Positions 33,271 through 41,162 of a stretch of DNA of 64,000 nucleotides are shown here, piece by piece. The first letter of the stretch is position 1, and the number at the start of each line of letters is the position of its first letter. The translations under genes were made by a program, and so were the position numbers. Below the pieces are notes generated by a model that worked only from the letters and a program-made list of their open reading frames with translations, had not been told where the DNA came from and did not search any database. Source of the DNA: PALSA-505 sp036502085 (GTDB lineage Bacteria > Actinomycetota > Actinomycetes > Streptosporangiales > Streptosporangiaceae). The DNA lies in the NCBI GenBank assembly GCA_036502085.1, contig DASXZD010000068.1:36030-100029 (forward strand), in the 5' to 3' direction.

Positions 33271-34452
33271 GTGGAAGCCGTGAAAATCCCGTCGCGAACC
33301 GAGCTCGTTCAGCGCGTGGCGGACATTGTGCCCGTGCTGCGGGCCAATGCCCAGTGGGGAGATCAGCACCGGCGCCTGGCCGATGAGTCGGTCGATGCGA
33401 TGATCAACGCCGGCGTCCTGCGGATGCTGGTTCCCACTTACTACGGCGGCTACGAAAGCGACATGCAGACGATCGTCGACGTGGGCATCCAACTCGGCCG
33501 GGGAGACGGATCACCGGCCTTCTGCGCGACCGCGTGGTGGGCGCAGTGCTGGGCGGTTGCGCACTTCCCCGACTCGGTCACCGACGAGGTCTTCGCCGAC
33601 CCCGACGTGCGGATCTGCGGGACCCTGGTGCCGAACGGCAAGGGCGAGATCACCAAGGACGGCGTCGTGGTGTCCGGCGAGTGGGGGTTCAACAGCGGCG
33701 CCTGGCACAGCCAGTGGAAGGTGCTCTCGACACTGGCGCCCAACGCGGCCGGCGAACTCGAGCCGATCGCGGCGGTCGTGCCGATGAGCGACCTGGAGAT
33801 CGTCGACGACTGGGACGTCGCGGGCCTGCGCGGCACCGGCAGCATCACGCTGGTCGCCAACGACTTGTTCATCCCGCGGGAGCGGTTCCAGTGGATCAGC
33901 GAAGTCGTTCGCCAGGAGTACGGCTCCTCGCGGAGCGCGAACTTGCCCTGCTACCGCGGCCCGATCGTCGGGGTGCTCTCCAACATCAACACCGGCAAGC
34001 AGGTCGGCCTGGCCCAGGCGGCCAGGGAGGCGTTTCTCGGCCGGATCCACGGCCGGCCCATCCAGCACACCAACTACCAGACGCAGGCCGACTGGCCGAT
34101 CACCCACCTTCAGGTGGCCGAGGCCGACCTGAAGATCGACGAGGCTGAGTACCACGCCCGCAGGCTCGCGGCCCTGGTAGACCACAAGAACTTCAGCAAC
34201 GAGCCGTACACGATGCGAGAGCGCGCGTACTGCCGGGTCGCCGTGGGCCGGGTATCGCAGCTCTGCCATGAGGCCATCAACATCTACAACATGGCCAGCG
34301 GCGCGGGCGGCATCTACAGCTCCATGCCCATCCAGCGGAATCAGCGCGACATCCAGGCCATCAGCCTGCACGCCCTGAACATGCCGATCAAGAACATTGA
34401 GCTCTACGGAAGGGTCCTGTGCGGCCTGGAGCCAAACACGTTCTTCATCTAG
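33271..34452 (+). CDS. acyl-CoA dehydrogenase-fold flavin monooxygenase or dehydrogenase (copy 2)
   Basis: 393 aa from GTG 33271, with AAGGAG 6 nt upstream; the longer frame from 33244 is less likely. It is a paralogue of 14298-15479 over its whole length: RMLVPTYYGGYESDMQTIVDV, GEWGFNSGAWHSQW, and LYGRVLCGLEPNTFFI at the C-terminus. The fold is that of HsaA-type flavin-dependent hydroxylases. Differences in the middle (WISEVVRQEYGSS against HIGAILAGMSASPQ) suggest different substrates. Preceded by a 16-bp motif copy and followed by a hairpin terminator. Confidence 0.88.
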   Translation: MEAVKIPSRTELVQRVADIVPVLRANAQWGDQHRRLADESVDAMINAGVLRMLVPTYYGGYESDMQTIVDVGIQLGRGDGSPAFCATAWWAQCWAVAHFPDSVTDEVFADPDVRICGTLVPNGKGEITKDGVVVSGEWGFNSGAWHSQWKVLSTLAPNAAGELEPIAAVVPMSDLEIVDDWDVAGLRGTGSITLVANDLFIPRERFQWISEVVRQEYGSSRSANLPCYRGPIVGVLSNINTGKQVGLAQAAREAFLGRIHGRPIQHTNYQTQADWPITHLQVAEADLKIDEAEYHARRLAALVDHKNFSNEPYTMRERAYCRVAVGRVSQLCHEAINIYNMASGAGGIYSSMPIQRNQRDIQAISLHALNMPIKNIELYGRVLCGLEPNTFFI

Positions 34453-34485
34453 CCCCAGCTAGCCAGCCCGTCTGGCCTGTCCCTT

Positions 34486-34512
34486 TCCCGCCCGGTTCGT
34501 CGCCGGGCGGGA
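34486..34512. terminator. 10-bp perfect hairpin terminator
   Basis: TCCCGCCCGG (34486-34495), 7-nt loop, perfect complement 34503-34512. It lies 33 bp after the stop of the preceding gene. Confidence 0.75.
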
Positions 34513-34524
34513 CGGCGTGGTCGC

Positions 34525-34540
34525 GCAATCTGGGAGTTGC
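34525..34540 (+). promoter_or_regulatory. 16-bp cluster motif in front of a broken gene
   Basis: GCAATCTGGGAGTTGC, ending 67 bp upstream of the AhpD-like remnant at 34608. Its survival shows that the dead gene was once part of the same regulon. Confidence 0.55.
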
Positions 34541-34607
34541 CCGGAGGGCTGTGAGGGGTCGATGCTGGGACGATATACACCCTTTTCCCGTTATGTCAGG
34601 AGAGTTC

Positions 34608-34749
34608 ATGCCGCACATCCTCCCTGGACTCCGGCGAACCGGGCATCCGCGGCTGGTTCCGGTTCCGGCCGGAGACTGCCCGCCCGCTGAACGAGCTGGT
34701 TGATGTGCTGCTGCGCGGACCGAGCGCGCTGGCCCCGGGCGGCGGATAG
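34608..34749 (+). pseudogene. truncated, frameshifted AhpD-family remnant
   Basis: ATG 34608 has a perfect AGGAG 5 nt upstream and reads MPHI. After a shift of one base, the sequence continues PGIRGWFRFRPETARPLNELVDVLLRGPSALAPG and then stops. This matches the first 43 residues of the intact protein at 36977-37522 (PGIMGLLQFRPETGRALSGLAEVLLRGPSTLSRG). The catalytic CxxC part is missing. The rest of the 681-bp gap 34453-35133 holds a terminator, a motif copy, a weak hairpin and no gene that I can support. Confidence 0.8.
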
Positions 34750-34755
34750 CTGCGA

Positions 34756-34787
34756 AAGGACCACCTGTGCCTGCCGTGGAGGTCCTT
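34756..34787. terminator. weak hairpin
   Basis: AAGGACCACC (34756-34765) pairs with GGAGGTCCTT (34778-34787) with one mismatch. It follows the AhpD remnant and precedes the SARP gene. Confidence 0.45.
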
Positions 34788-35133
34788 GTGATTATGTCTC
34801 CTCGCTTTCCGCCGAAGGGTGTTAGTAGACTCGCCGTAGCTGGGGGTTAACAGACTGGATAAAGGATAGTTCAGCGGAGATGATTATTCTTCTCTGAGCG
34901 TGCTCTGCCGGTATCTGTACCGGTGACAACGCCTTCCAGCCGGGCCACGCCGACCGCTGGCATGCCTGTCTACCAGCACTTATGTTCGACACGCCAGCTC
35001 CGAAATCAGACTCAGGGCGCGCAACTGGGCAACCAGCGATACGTCGGGCTGGGCTCCCCGGTGATTGAATCAGATGTAATTGCGATCATGAAAATGAGGT
35101 GTCTGGGCTGCCGACAGATAAAGGGTGGGAAAC

Positions 35134-36012
35134 GTGAGCACCGAATCTGGCGAGATAAGCATCCAACTGCTCGGCCCATTGACCGTACATCTCAACCACG
35201 TGCCCATCATGCCGGCCGCCGCCAAGCCTCATCAGGTTCTCGCCCTGCTGGCCCTCAACGCCGGCCGGGTCGTTACCGTGTCCATGCTGGCCGAGGAGCT
35301 CTGGGGAGACAGCCCGCCGCCCAGCGCTCCGACCACGTTGCAGACCTACATCCTCGAGCTTCGCAAGCGGATGGCCACCGCCATGGGATCCGGTCAGGAC
35401 CCCAAACGGGTGCTTGTGACCCGGAATGACGGTTACCTGCTCGTGGCGGACGCTCACCAGATCGACGTGCAGGAGTTCACCCGGCTCTCCAGGGCGGGGC
35501 GGGCGGCTGCCGAGGGCAGGGACCATCGCGTGGCGGCCGAGTTGTTCGGCCGCGCCCTCGCGCTGTGGCGCGGGCCGGCTCTTGTGGACGTCCGGATGGG
35601 GCGCGTGCTGGAATTAGAAGCGATGGCGCTGGAGGAGGCACGCCTGGCCGTTCTCGGGCGGCGCATTGATTCGGACCTCGTTCTCGGCCGTCACGCCGAT
35701 CTGATTGGCGAGTTGTCGACCCTAGTGGCGCGGCATCCCATGAACGAGAATTTCTTTGCCCTGCTGATAACGGCTCTCTATCGTGCCGGTCATATAAGCC
35801 GGGCACTGCAGGAATTCCAGCGCCTGCGTAATTCGCTCATTGAAGAGCTCGGCGTCGAGCCGTCCGCGACGCTGCAGTGGCTGCATCAGGCGGTGCTGTC
35901 ACGTGACCCGGCCCTGGACGCCACCGGGCCGCCTGGCAGGCCGGTCCCACCGACGTACCGGCGCGGATGCGGTCGGCCGCATCCGCGCCGTCCGCTCGAT
36001 AGGCGCTCCTGA
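35134..36012 (+). CDS. SARP-family transcriptional activator
   Basis: 292 aa from GTG 35134, with AAGGGTGGGA upstream; GTG 35125 is an alternative. An N-terminal winged helix of the OmpR type (about residues 5-95: ISIQLLGPLTVHLNHVPIMP, LAEELWGDSPPPSAPTTLQTYILELRKRM) is followed by a bacterial transcriptional activation domain (about residues 100-245). There is no C-terminal ATPase, so it is a small SARP like ActII-ORF4 or DnrI. Such proteins activate natural-product genes through direct repeats spaced 11 or 22 bp. A matching repeat set lies just downstream at 36040-36080. Confidence 0.93.
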   Translation: MSTESGEISIQLLGPLTVHLNHVPIMPAAAKPHQVLALLALNAGRVVTVSMLAEELWGDSPPPSAPTTLQTYILELRKRMATAMGSGQDPKRVLVTRNDGYLLVADAHQIDVQEFTRLSRAGRAAAEGRDHRVAAELFGRALALWRGPALVDVRMGRVLELEAMALEEARLAVLGRRIDSDLVLGRHADLIGELSTLVARHPMNENFFALLITALYRAGHISRALQEFQRLRNSLIEELGVEPSATLQWLHQAVLSRDPALDATGPPGRPVPPTYRRGCGRPHPRRPLDRRS

Positions 36013-36039
36013 GCGCGCCCTGGCCGGCTAGATCCGGGT

Positions 36040-36080
36040 CGAGTGAGCCGCGAGTGAGGCTCTACCACGGCCCGAGTGAG
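36040..36080 (+). promoter_or_regulatory. phased direct repeats, candidate SARP operator
   Basis: CGAGTGAG occurs at 36040, 36051 and 36073, that is with 11- and 22-bp spacing. The last two are part of a longer 22-bp direct repeat. Eleven-base phasing is the hallmark of SARP binding sites. The site lies between the SARP stop and the TetR start at 36124. Confidence 0.65.
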
Positions 36081-36119
36081 GCTCTAGCGCGGCCCCAGAG
36101 ATGTACTAACGGGCTCGGG

Positions 36120-36135
36120 CACAATGGCAATTGTG
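36120..36135. promoter_or_regulatory. small dyad over the TetR start
   Basis: CACAAT-GGCA-ATTGTG, a perfect 6-bp inverted repeat that contains the start codon at 36124. A possible autoregulatory site, though short. Confidence 0.35.
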
Positions 36136-37089
36136 AGTCCGCGACGCGCCGATCCCCGGACTCCTGCCGCGCTGGTGGAGGCGGCGGCCTGGATCCTGAC
36201 GGAAGAAGGGCCGGCGGCATTTTCCGCCCGGCGCCTGGCCGCGGTCGCCGGTACTTCCACAATGGCGGTGTACACGCATTTCGGGAGCATGGATGATCTC
36301 GTACGGGCGATGGTCCACGAGGGATTCGCCCGGCTGCACCGCCAGATGATCCGGATCGGTGCCACTGACGACCCTGTCGCGGACGTGGTGACGCTGGGCT
36401 GCGCCTACCGTGGCAACGCCGTCGACAACCCGCATCTTTACGCAGTGATGTTCGGCGGCTCGTCGCTGGGCGGCTTCTCGCTGACCGACGCCGATCGCCA
36501 GCACGGCCGGTACACGCTGGAGGTGCTGGTCGACGCCGTCGGCAACTGCATGGCGGCCGGCCGGTTTCGCCCGGCCGACGCTCAGCTGCTCGGGCACCAG
36601 ATGTGGATCGCCCTGCACGGCCTGGTCACCCTGGAGCTGGGCAGCTACCTGATCGACCCCTACGACGCGGACGCCTGCTTCGAGGCTCAGGTCACCGGTC
36701 TCATGCTGAGCGCTGGTGACAGCGCCACCGCGACGGCGCGGTCTGTCGGGCGCGCTCACCAACGGTACGCGGGCCTTCGCGCTGAGGAGCTTGCAGGCGC
36801 GGCGGTATCTGGCGGCGCGGCGGTGCCGGGCGGCGCGGCGTTATCCAGCGGTGCGGTGCCGGGCGGCGCGGCGGTGCCGGGCGGCGCGGCGGTGCCGGGC
36901 GGTGCGGCGGTGCCGGGCGGTGCGGCGGTGCCGGGCGGCGCGGCGTTATCCAGCGGCTCCGGCGGACCGCCCGTGCCTAGCCGCCGACAGCCGCCATGTA
37001 CCCGTTGGCCACGATCAGGCCGGCGGTCGCCTCGTAGACCTGCGGGTCAGCTGGCGCGGTCGTCGCCAGACCGTCGACGTAGCGGTTGA
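36124..37089 (+). CDS. TetR-family regulator with repeat-expanded C-terminus
   Basis: 321 aa. The helix-turn-helix is at about residues 12-60 (AAWILTEEGPAAFSARRLAAVAGTSTMAVYTHFGSMDDLV), and a normal TetR ligand domain ends near residue 220. After that come repeats of VPGGAA, then an arginine-rich tail that is only the antisense of the next gene. The frame overlaps the convergent AhpD-like gene by 113 bp. The natural stop may have been lost when the repeats expanded. Start ATG 36124 lacks a good ribosome binding site; GTG 36133 is an alternative. Confidence 0.85.
   Translation: MAIVSPRRADPRTPAALVEAAAWILTEEGPAAFSARRLAAVAGTSTMAVYTHFGSMDDLVRAMVHEGFARLHRQMIRIGATDDPVADVVTLGCAYRGNAVDNPHLYAVMFGGSSLGGFSLTDADRQHGRYTLEVLVDAVGNCMAAGRFRPADAQLLGHQMWIALHGLVTLELGSYLIDPYDADACFEAQVTGLMLSAGDSATATARSVGRAHQRYAGLRAEELAGAAVSGGAAVPGGAALSSGAVPGGAAVPGGAAVPGGAAVPGGAAVPGGAALSSGSGGPPVPSRRQPPCTRWPRSGRRSPRRPAGQLARSSPDRRRSG
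36798..36959. repeat. GC-rich tandem repeats at the TetR 3' end
   Basis: About eight copies of an 18-bp unit (GGCGCGGCGGTGCCGGGC and variants) encoding VPGGAA, with TTATCCAGC interruptions encoding LSS. Confidence 0.9.
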
Positions 37090-37522
37090 ACATGCAGAAC
37101 GCGGCGGCGATCAGGACCGTGTCGTGGATCTCCACGTCTGAGGCGCCCGCGGTCCTGGCCGCGGCTACCTGCTGGTCGGTCACGTTCAGGCCGCCTTGCT
37201 GGACCGCGGCCGCGATCGCCAGCAGCGCCTTCAGCTTGGCCGGGATCGGCGCGCTGTCGGGGTCCGCCCTGACCTGATCGACGAGCTCCTGGCCGCCCGG
37301 CAGCTGCGCCGCGGCGAACGCGCTGTGCGAGGACGCGCAGAACCGGCACTCGTTGCGGCCGGATACGTAGGCAGCGATGAGCTCCCGCTCGCCGCGCGAG
37401 AGCGTGCTCGGTCCACGCAGGAGAACTTCGGCCAGCCCGCTGAGGGCACGACCGGTCTCCGGCCGGAATTGCAGGAGTCCCATGATTCCGGGAAGGTCAT
37501 TGCCCAGGTCGATGTACGGCAC
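36977..37522 (-). CDS. AhpD/carboxymuconolactone decarboxylase-family protein
   Basis: 181 aa from GTG 37522, with AAGGAG 6 nt upstream. The redox motif ECRFCASSHSAFA (CxxC plus His, about residues 57-69) is that of AhpD-like alkylhydroperoxidases. These use a thiol pair to reduce peroxides; in an enediyne cluster, oxidative protection is a fair guess. A broken copy of its 5' part lies at 34608. It converges with and overlaps the TetR reading frame. A 90-bp dispersed element lies 31 bp upstream of the start. Confidence 0.88.
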   Translation of the reverse strand: MPYIDLGNDLPGIMGLLQFRPETGRALSGLAEVLLRGPSTLSRGERELIAAYVSGRNECRFCASSHSAFAAAQLPGGQELVDQVRADPDSAPIPAKLKALLAIAAAVQQGGLNVTDQQVAAARTAGASDVEIHDTVLIAAAFCMFNRYVDGLATTAPADPQVYEATAGLIVANGYMAAVGG

Positions 37523-37553
37523 CGGTGGCTCCTTGTTTTGCGGCTTTTGTACG

Positions 37554-37642
37554 GAGTATTATGCAAAACTTCCTAAATGATCTTGCCCTTAGCTCGTGAA
37601 CTGCGAAGACTCGAGCCGATCTTCGAGTTTTGAATGGCATCC
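37554..37642. repeat. 90-bp dispersed element, copy 2
   Basis: Matches 29331-29420 over its whole length at about four bases in five. It keeps the TTATGCAAAACTT left end, the ACTGCGAAGACTCGAG core and the CGAGTTTTGAAT right part. It lies directly upstream of the AhpD-like gene. Confidence 0.75.
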
Positions 37643-37691
37643 GCGGTTCTTGCCGTTACTGTGACGGCGCTGGGAGTCCCGGTCAAGATCG

Positions 37692-37745
37692 CAGCGTGCG
37701 GTTCCTTGCCAGCGTGCGGTTCCTTGCCAGCGTGCGGTTCCTTAC
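37692..37745. repeat. three tandem 18-bp repeats
   Basis: CAGCGTGCGGTTCCTTGC at 37692, 37710 and 37728 (the last with AC for GC). The third copy runs into the stop codon of the carboxylase gene. Confidence 0.92.
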
Positions 37746-39517
37746 AACGGCACGTTACCGTGCTTGCGCTGGACCGGCGGCTGGCGTTTGTCACGCAGCA
37801 TGGCCAGTCCGCGGGCGACCGCGGATCGAGTCTGGGCGGGGTCGATCACGTCATCGACCAGTCCCCGCTCGGCCGCGTAGTACGGGTGCAGGAGTTGCCC
37901 GGCGTACTGGGATACCAGTTCAGACCGCAGTTGCCCTGGGTCGTCGGCGGCGGCCAGATCCTTGCGGAACAGGACGTTCACCGCGGCCTCGGCGCCCATC
38001 ACGCCGATCTCGTTGGTCGGCCACGCGAACGACAGGTCGGCACCGACGGAACGCGAGTCCATCACGATGTACGCCCCGCCGTACGCCTTGCGCACAATGA
38101 CCTGGATGCGCGGCACGGTCGCCTCGCAGTAGGCGTACAGCAGCTTGGCGCCATTCCTGATGACGCCCCCATACTCCTGGTCAGTGCCTGGCAAGAAGCC
38201 GGGCACGTCGACCAGGGTGACCAGGGGGATGCTGAACGCGTCACTGAACCGCACAAAGCGCGCCGCCTTCTGCGACGCGGCCGTGTCCAGGACCCCGGCC
38301 AGCACATTGGGCTGATTTCCGATGATCGCCACGACCGCGCCGTCGATGCGAGCGAGCACGCAGATCACGTTGCGCGCCCAGTTCTCGTGTACCTCCAGGA
38401 ATTCCCCGTCGTCGACAAGCTCGGCGACGACCGATCGCATGTCGTACGGTTTGGTCGGCTCCTGCGGGACGATCTGCGCCAGTCGCGGCCTCTCGTCGGT
38501 CGCAGCCCCGCGTGGTGGCCCGGCGGGCGGGGCATCGAGGTTATTGCTGGGCAGCATCGACAGCAGGTAGCGCACGTCGTTCAGGCAGCTTTCCTCATCG
38601 TCGTGAACGAAAGCGGCCACTCCCGTTCGCTGGCTGTGGATGTCCGCGCCGCCGAGGTCGCTGTGACTGACCCGTTCGCCCGTCACGGCCTCGACGACGT
38701 CCGGCCCGGTCAGGTACATGTGCGAGGTGCCGCGGACCATGAAGGTGAAATCGGTCAGCGCCGGGGAATAGGCGGCGCCTCCGGCGCACGGCCCGAGCAC
38801 CACGCTGATCTGGGGGATGACGCCCGACGCCCGGACGTTACGGCGGAATATGCCGCCGTACGCGTCGAGCGCCATCACCCCCTCCTGGATCCGCGCGCCG
38901 CCGCCGTCATTCAACCCGATCAGCGGAGATCCAGTAGCCAGAGCCAGGTCCATCGTCTTATGGATTTTGGCGGCATGCGCCTCCCCGAGCGATCCGCCGA
39001 AGATCGTGAAGTCCTGGGCGTATACGAATACCCGTCGGCCGTCGACCGTCCCCGATCCGGCGATCACGCCGTCGGTGTGGGGCCGGTGACCGTTGGCCTT
39101 CAGGCCGTGAGCCTGGTGGCGCCGGTACATGTCGATCTCGGTAAACGAGCCCTCGTCCAGCAAGATGTCCAGTCGCTCGCGGGCGGTGTGCTTGCCCAGT
39201 TCGTGTTGCCGGTCGATGGCCCCGCTCTGCCCTGCGGAGATCAACTCGCTCAGCCCTGTCCGCTGCTCGCGGAGCTGGCGCATTGAGGGGGGCAGCGGCA
39301 GCGCGGCTGGCGGGGTGGGTGCTGACGGGACTAGGACTAGCGGAGCCGGAGCCGGAGCTGGAGCCGGAGCTGGAGCCGGAGCCGGAGCCGGAGCCGGGGC
39401 CGTGGCTGCTGGGGCCGGGGCTGGCGAGGCCGGGGCCGGAGACGGCGGGACCGGGGCTAGCGGGGCCAGGGGCGGCGCGGCCGTGCTCAGGTCCGTCAGG
39501 TCCGTCAGGTCCGTCAC
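37742..39517 (-). CDS. acyl-CoA carboxylase carboxyltransferase (beta) subunit, PccB-like
   Basis: The family part begins at MRQLREQRTGLSELISAG (ATG 39283) and runs about 513 aa. It includes GGSLGEAHAAKIHKTMDLAL, GLNDGGGARIQEGV, GPCAGGAAYSPALTDF and GYxPG-like DVPGFLPGTDQEYGG, the two crotonase-like lobes that transfer carboxyl from biotin to acetyl- or propionyl-CoA. A Pro/Ala-rich extension of uncertain length lies upstream. I give GTG 39517 because GGGGG precedes it and an AT-rich promoter-like region lies at 39849-39891; ATG 39283 and ATG 39694 are alternatives. No biotin subunit is encoded nearby. It may supply malonyl-CoA to the PKS. Confidence 0.85.
   Translation of the reverse strand: MTDLTDLTDLSTAAPPLAPLAPVPPSPAPASPAPAPAATAPAPAPAPAPAPAPAPAPAPLVLVPSAPTPPAALPLPPSMRQLREQRTGLSELISAGQSGAIDRQHELGKHTARERLDILLDEGSFTEIDMYRRHQAHGLKANGHRPHTDGVIAGSGTVDGRRVFVYAQDFTIFGGSLGEAHAAKIHKTMDLALATGSPLIGLNDGGGARIQEGVMALDAYGGIFRRNVRASGVIPQISVVLGPCAGGAAYSPALTDFTFMVRGTSHMYLTGPDVVEAVTGERVSHSDLGGADIHSQRTGVAAFVHDDEESCLNDVRYLLSMLPSNNLDAPPAGPPRGAATDERPRLAQIVPQEPTKPYDMRSVVAELVDDGEFLEVHENWARNVICVLARIDGAVVAIIGNQPNVLAGVLDTAASQKAARFVRFSDAFSIPLVTLVDVPGFLPGTDQEYGGVIRNGAKLLYAYCEATVPRIQVIVRKAYGGAYIVMDSRSVGADLSFAWPTNEIGVMGAEAAVNVLFRKDLAAADDPGQLRSELVSQYAGQLLHPYYAAERGLVDDVIDPAQTRSAVARGLAMLRDKRQPPVQRKHGNVPL
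39342..39400. repeat. GGAGCC-type repeat in the carboxylase N-terminal extension
   Basis: About ten 6-bp units (GGAGCC, GGAGCT) that read Ala-Pro on the minus strand. A second repeat, GTCCGTCAG, is seen at 39488-39514 and reads LTD. Confidence 0.9.
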
Positions 39518-39848
39518 GCGGACCAAGCCCCCGGCTAGGGTCGGCTGGGCGCCGCCTGGCGGCCCTTCGGGCGGCGCGGAGAGGGCCACAGAGAGCGCAG
39601 GCCGCGGCGTGCCGTGAGCGGCGCCGTCCCGTCCCGCGCCGTTCAAGCCACCGTGCCTGCTAGACACCGGCGGGCCATGGTGAACGATCCGCATCCCGCT
39701 TTCGGCCCGATTCTGGACACCGACTGAAGCGTGAGTACACGAACCCCTCCGCAAATGCCGTCAAAAGGAGCAAAACATTCGCTTAAGCGTGCATCAATAG
39801 ATGACCCGCCGCCTTCTCCAGATGTGCTTTCCCGGAGATATAAGAAAG

Positions 39849-39891
39849 CCAATTAGCATAACAATGTAATATAACAATGTAATTTAATTGG
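39849..39891. promoter_or_regulatory. AT-rich operator/promoter candidate with a perfect tandem repeat
   Basis: ATAACAATGTAAT occurs twice without a gap (39858-39870 and 39871-39883), bounded by CCAATTA and TAATTGG as an inverted pair. This is strongly AT-rich for the genome. On the minus strand it would lie upstream of the carboxylase gene. The rest of 39518-40027 shows no gene I can support. Confidence 0.5.
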
Positions 39892-40027
39892 CGCCATTCC
39901 GGCTGACGGCTCAGCAGGCGGGCGGCACTGGCCGGCCGGGGGTAAGCTGCCGCCGCACGTGATGGTGTATTTCGTGGGCGCGAGGGAGGATCAGCCTCGC
40001 GACAGGCTAGAGCCTGCGGCCATGGCT

Positions 40028-40771
40028 TTACCCGGCGATAAGGAGCCTGCCGCCGATGTCGATCTCGTCCAGGCCGAGCAGGCCCTGGTTGCGCTCGGCC
40101 CACCGGCCCGATTCGAGATCGGCGCGCAGGTCGCGTACTACGCGTTCCTCGACCGCCCGGCCGACCATGTGCCACACCGATACGGCGCGCCGGACCCGTT
40201 CGTCGAGGTAGGCCTCCGGCCGCCGCCAGTAGGAGGGGAAGTTGCCGTCGCAGCAGTCCCACGGAATGGGTACCGGCTCCAGCCGGGCGCCGATAGCGCT
40301 GGCCCGCTCGGTCAGCGTGGGCCGGCCGGCGCTCAGCTGCGCGTGCTCGGGCAGGTAGTCGCGTATCAGCCAGAAGTCACTCTCGAGGCGGCTGATGTCG
40401 AAATGGAAGGTCACGACGCGGCGGGCGACGCGCTGCATCTCCCGGTAGCCGGCGATAGGGTCCGGCCAGTGCTGGTCGGTCGAAACGGCCATCGCGGCGT
40501 CGAATGACTGGTCAGCGAACGGCAGGCTGCCCGCCACGCCGGGCACGCACGGTGCCGCGCCGGCCGGCCGCTGGGCCCGCATCACCGCCGACGGCTCGAC
40601 CGCTGTGACCTCACGGTCGGGCGGCTCGTACGATCCTGTCCCCGCCCCCACGTTGACGACCGTGCGCGCGTCGCCGAGCGCGGCCCAGATCCGCGCCGCG
40701 ATCCGCGGATCGGTCGGTCGCGTCGCCGCATAAGTAGTGCCGATCGTGTCGAACAGCTGGTCGCTGGTCAT
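40028..40771 (-). CDS. class I SAM-dependent methyltransferase
   Basis: 247 aa. Motif I is VVNVGAGTGSYEP (about residues 38-50), the acidic motif II is TAVEPS, and post-I motifs read GSLPFADQSFDAAMAV. The family is Methyltransf_11/25-like, with small-molecule substrates. GAGAGGG lies upstream of ATG 40771. No copy of the cluster motif is nearby, so membership is uncertain. The 416-bp region 40772-41187 upstream of it holds an imperfect repeat around CCCTCAGCGCGCTGG and a long hairpin, and no gene. Confidence 0.82.
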   Translation of the reverse strand: MTSDQLFDTIGTTYAATRPTDPRIAARIWAALGDARTVVNVGAGTGSYEPPDREVTAVEPSAVMRAQRPAGAAPCVPGVAGSLPFADQSFDAAMAVSTDQHWPDPIAGYREMQRVARRVVTFHFDISRLESDFWLIRDYLPEHAQLSAGRPTLTERASAIGARLEPVPIPWDCCDGNFPSYWRRPEAYLDERVRRAVSVWHMVGRAVEERVVRDLRADLESGRWAERNQGLLGLDEIDIGGRLLIAG

Positions 40772-41062
40772 TGTCCTGACCCTCTCGTCGAGTGCAGCCG
40801 ATCTTCCGCGCGATGCACGCTGGCCTGGTCAAAGACGGTAATAAGTCCCCCCGCACTGAAGGGCTGACCGGCGGCAGGCCGACCCTCAGCGCGCTGGAAC
40901 CGCCGGGACCGGCCGGCGACTGGCCGGCCCTCAGCGCGCTGGGGCCGTGCGGGACCGGCTGGCGGCAGGCCGGCCCGGCCCGCCACCGTTAGGAAGCGTG
41001 CTCTTTTATTTCACGTCAAGTTATATCTTGTCTGCTTCTGGTAGCGAGACAGGTCCCGGGGA

Positions 41063-41120
41063 GGTGGTGAATGTGCGCTTTGCTTCCCTTCGGTGGGAAG
41101 CAAACCGCACATCGACCACC
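41063..41120. terminator. 26-bp-arm hairpin after the P450 gene
   Basis: Arms 41063-41088 and 41095-41120 pair with three mismatched positions around a six-base loop TTCGGT. It is the strongest hairpin in the window by length and probably ends the PKS operon transcript. Confidence 0.8.
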
Positions 41121-41162
41121 TTGGTTTGGGGGTGCGCGGGGGGGGGAAGGCAGCGGGCGGGT

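Noticed and set aside
3771..33660. CCGAACGG matches within coding DNA (for example in the ABC Walker A region, the adenylation A10 region and 33650)
   Set aside because: These encode conserved PN(G) residues and lack the AT-rich flank of the intergenic copies.
34923..35429. 168-aa plus-strand frame upstream of and overlapping the SARP gene
   Set aside because: It runs out of frame into the SARP winged-helix region and has no domain or start signal.
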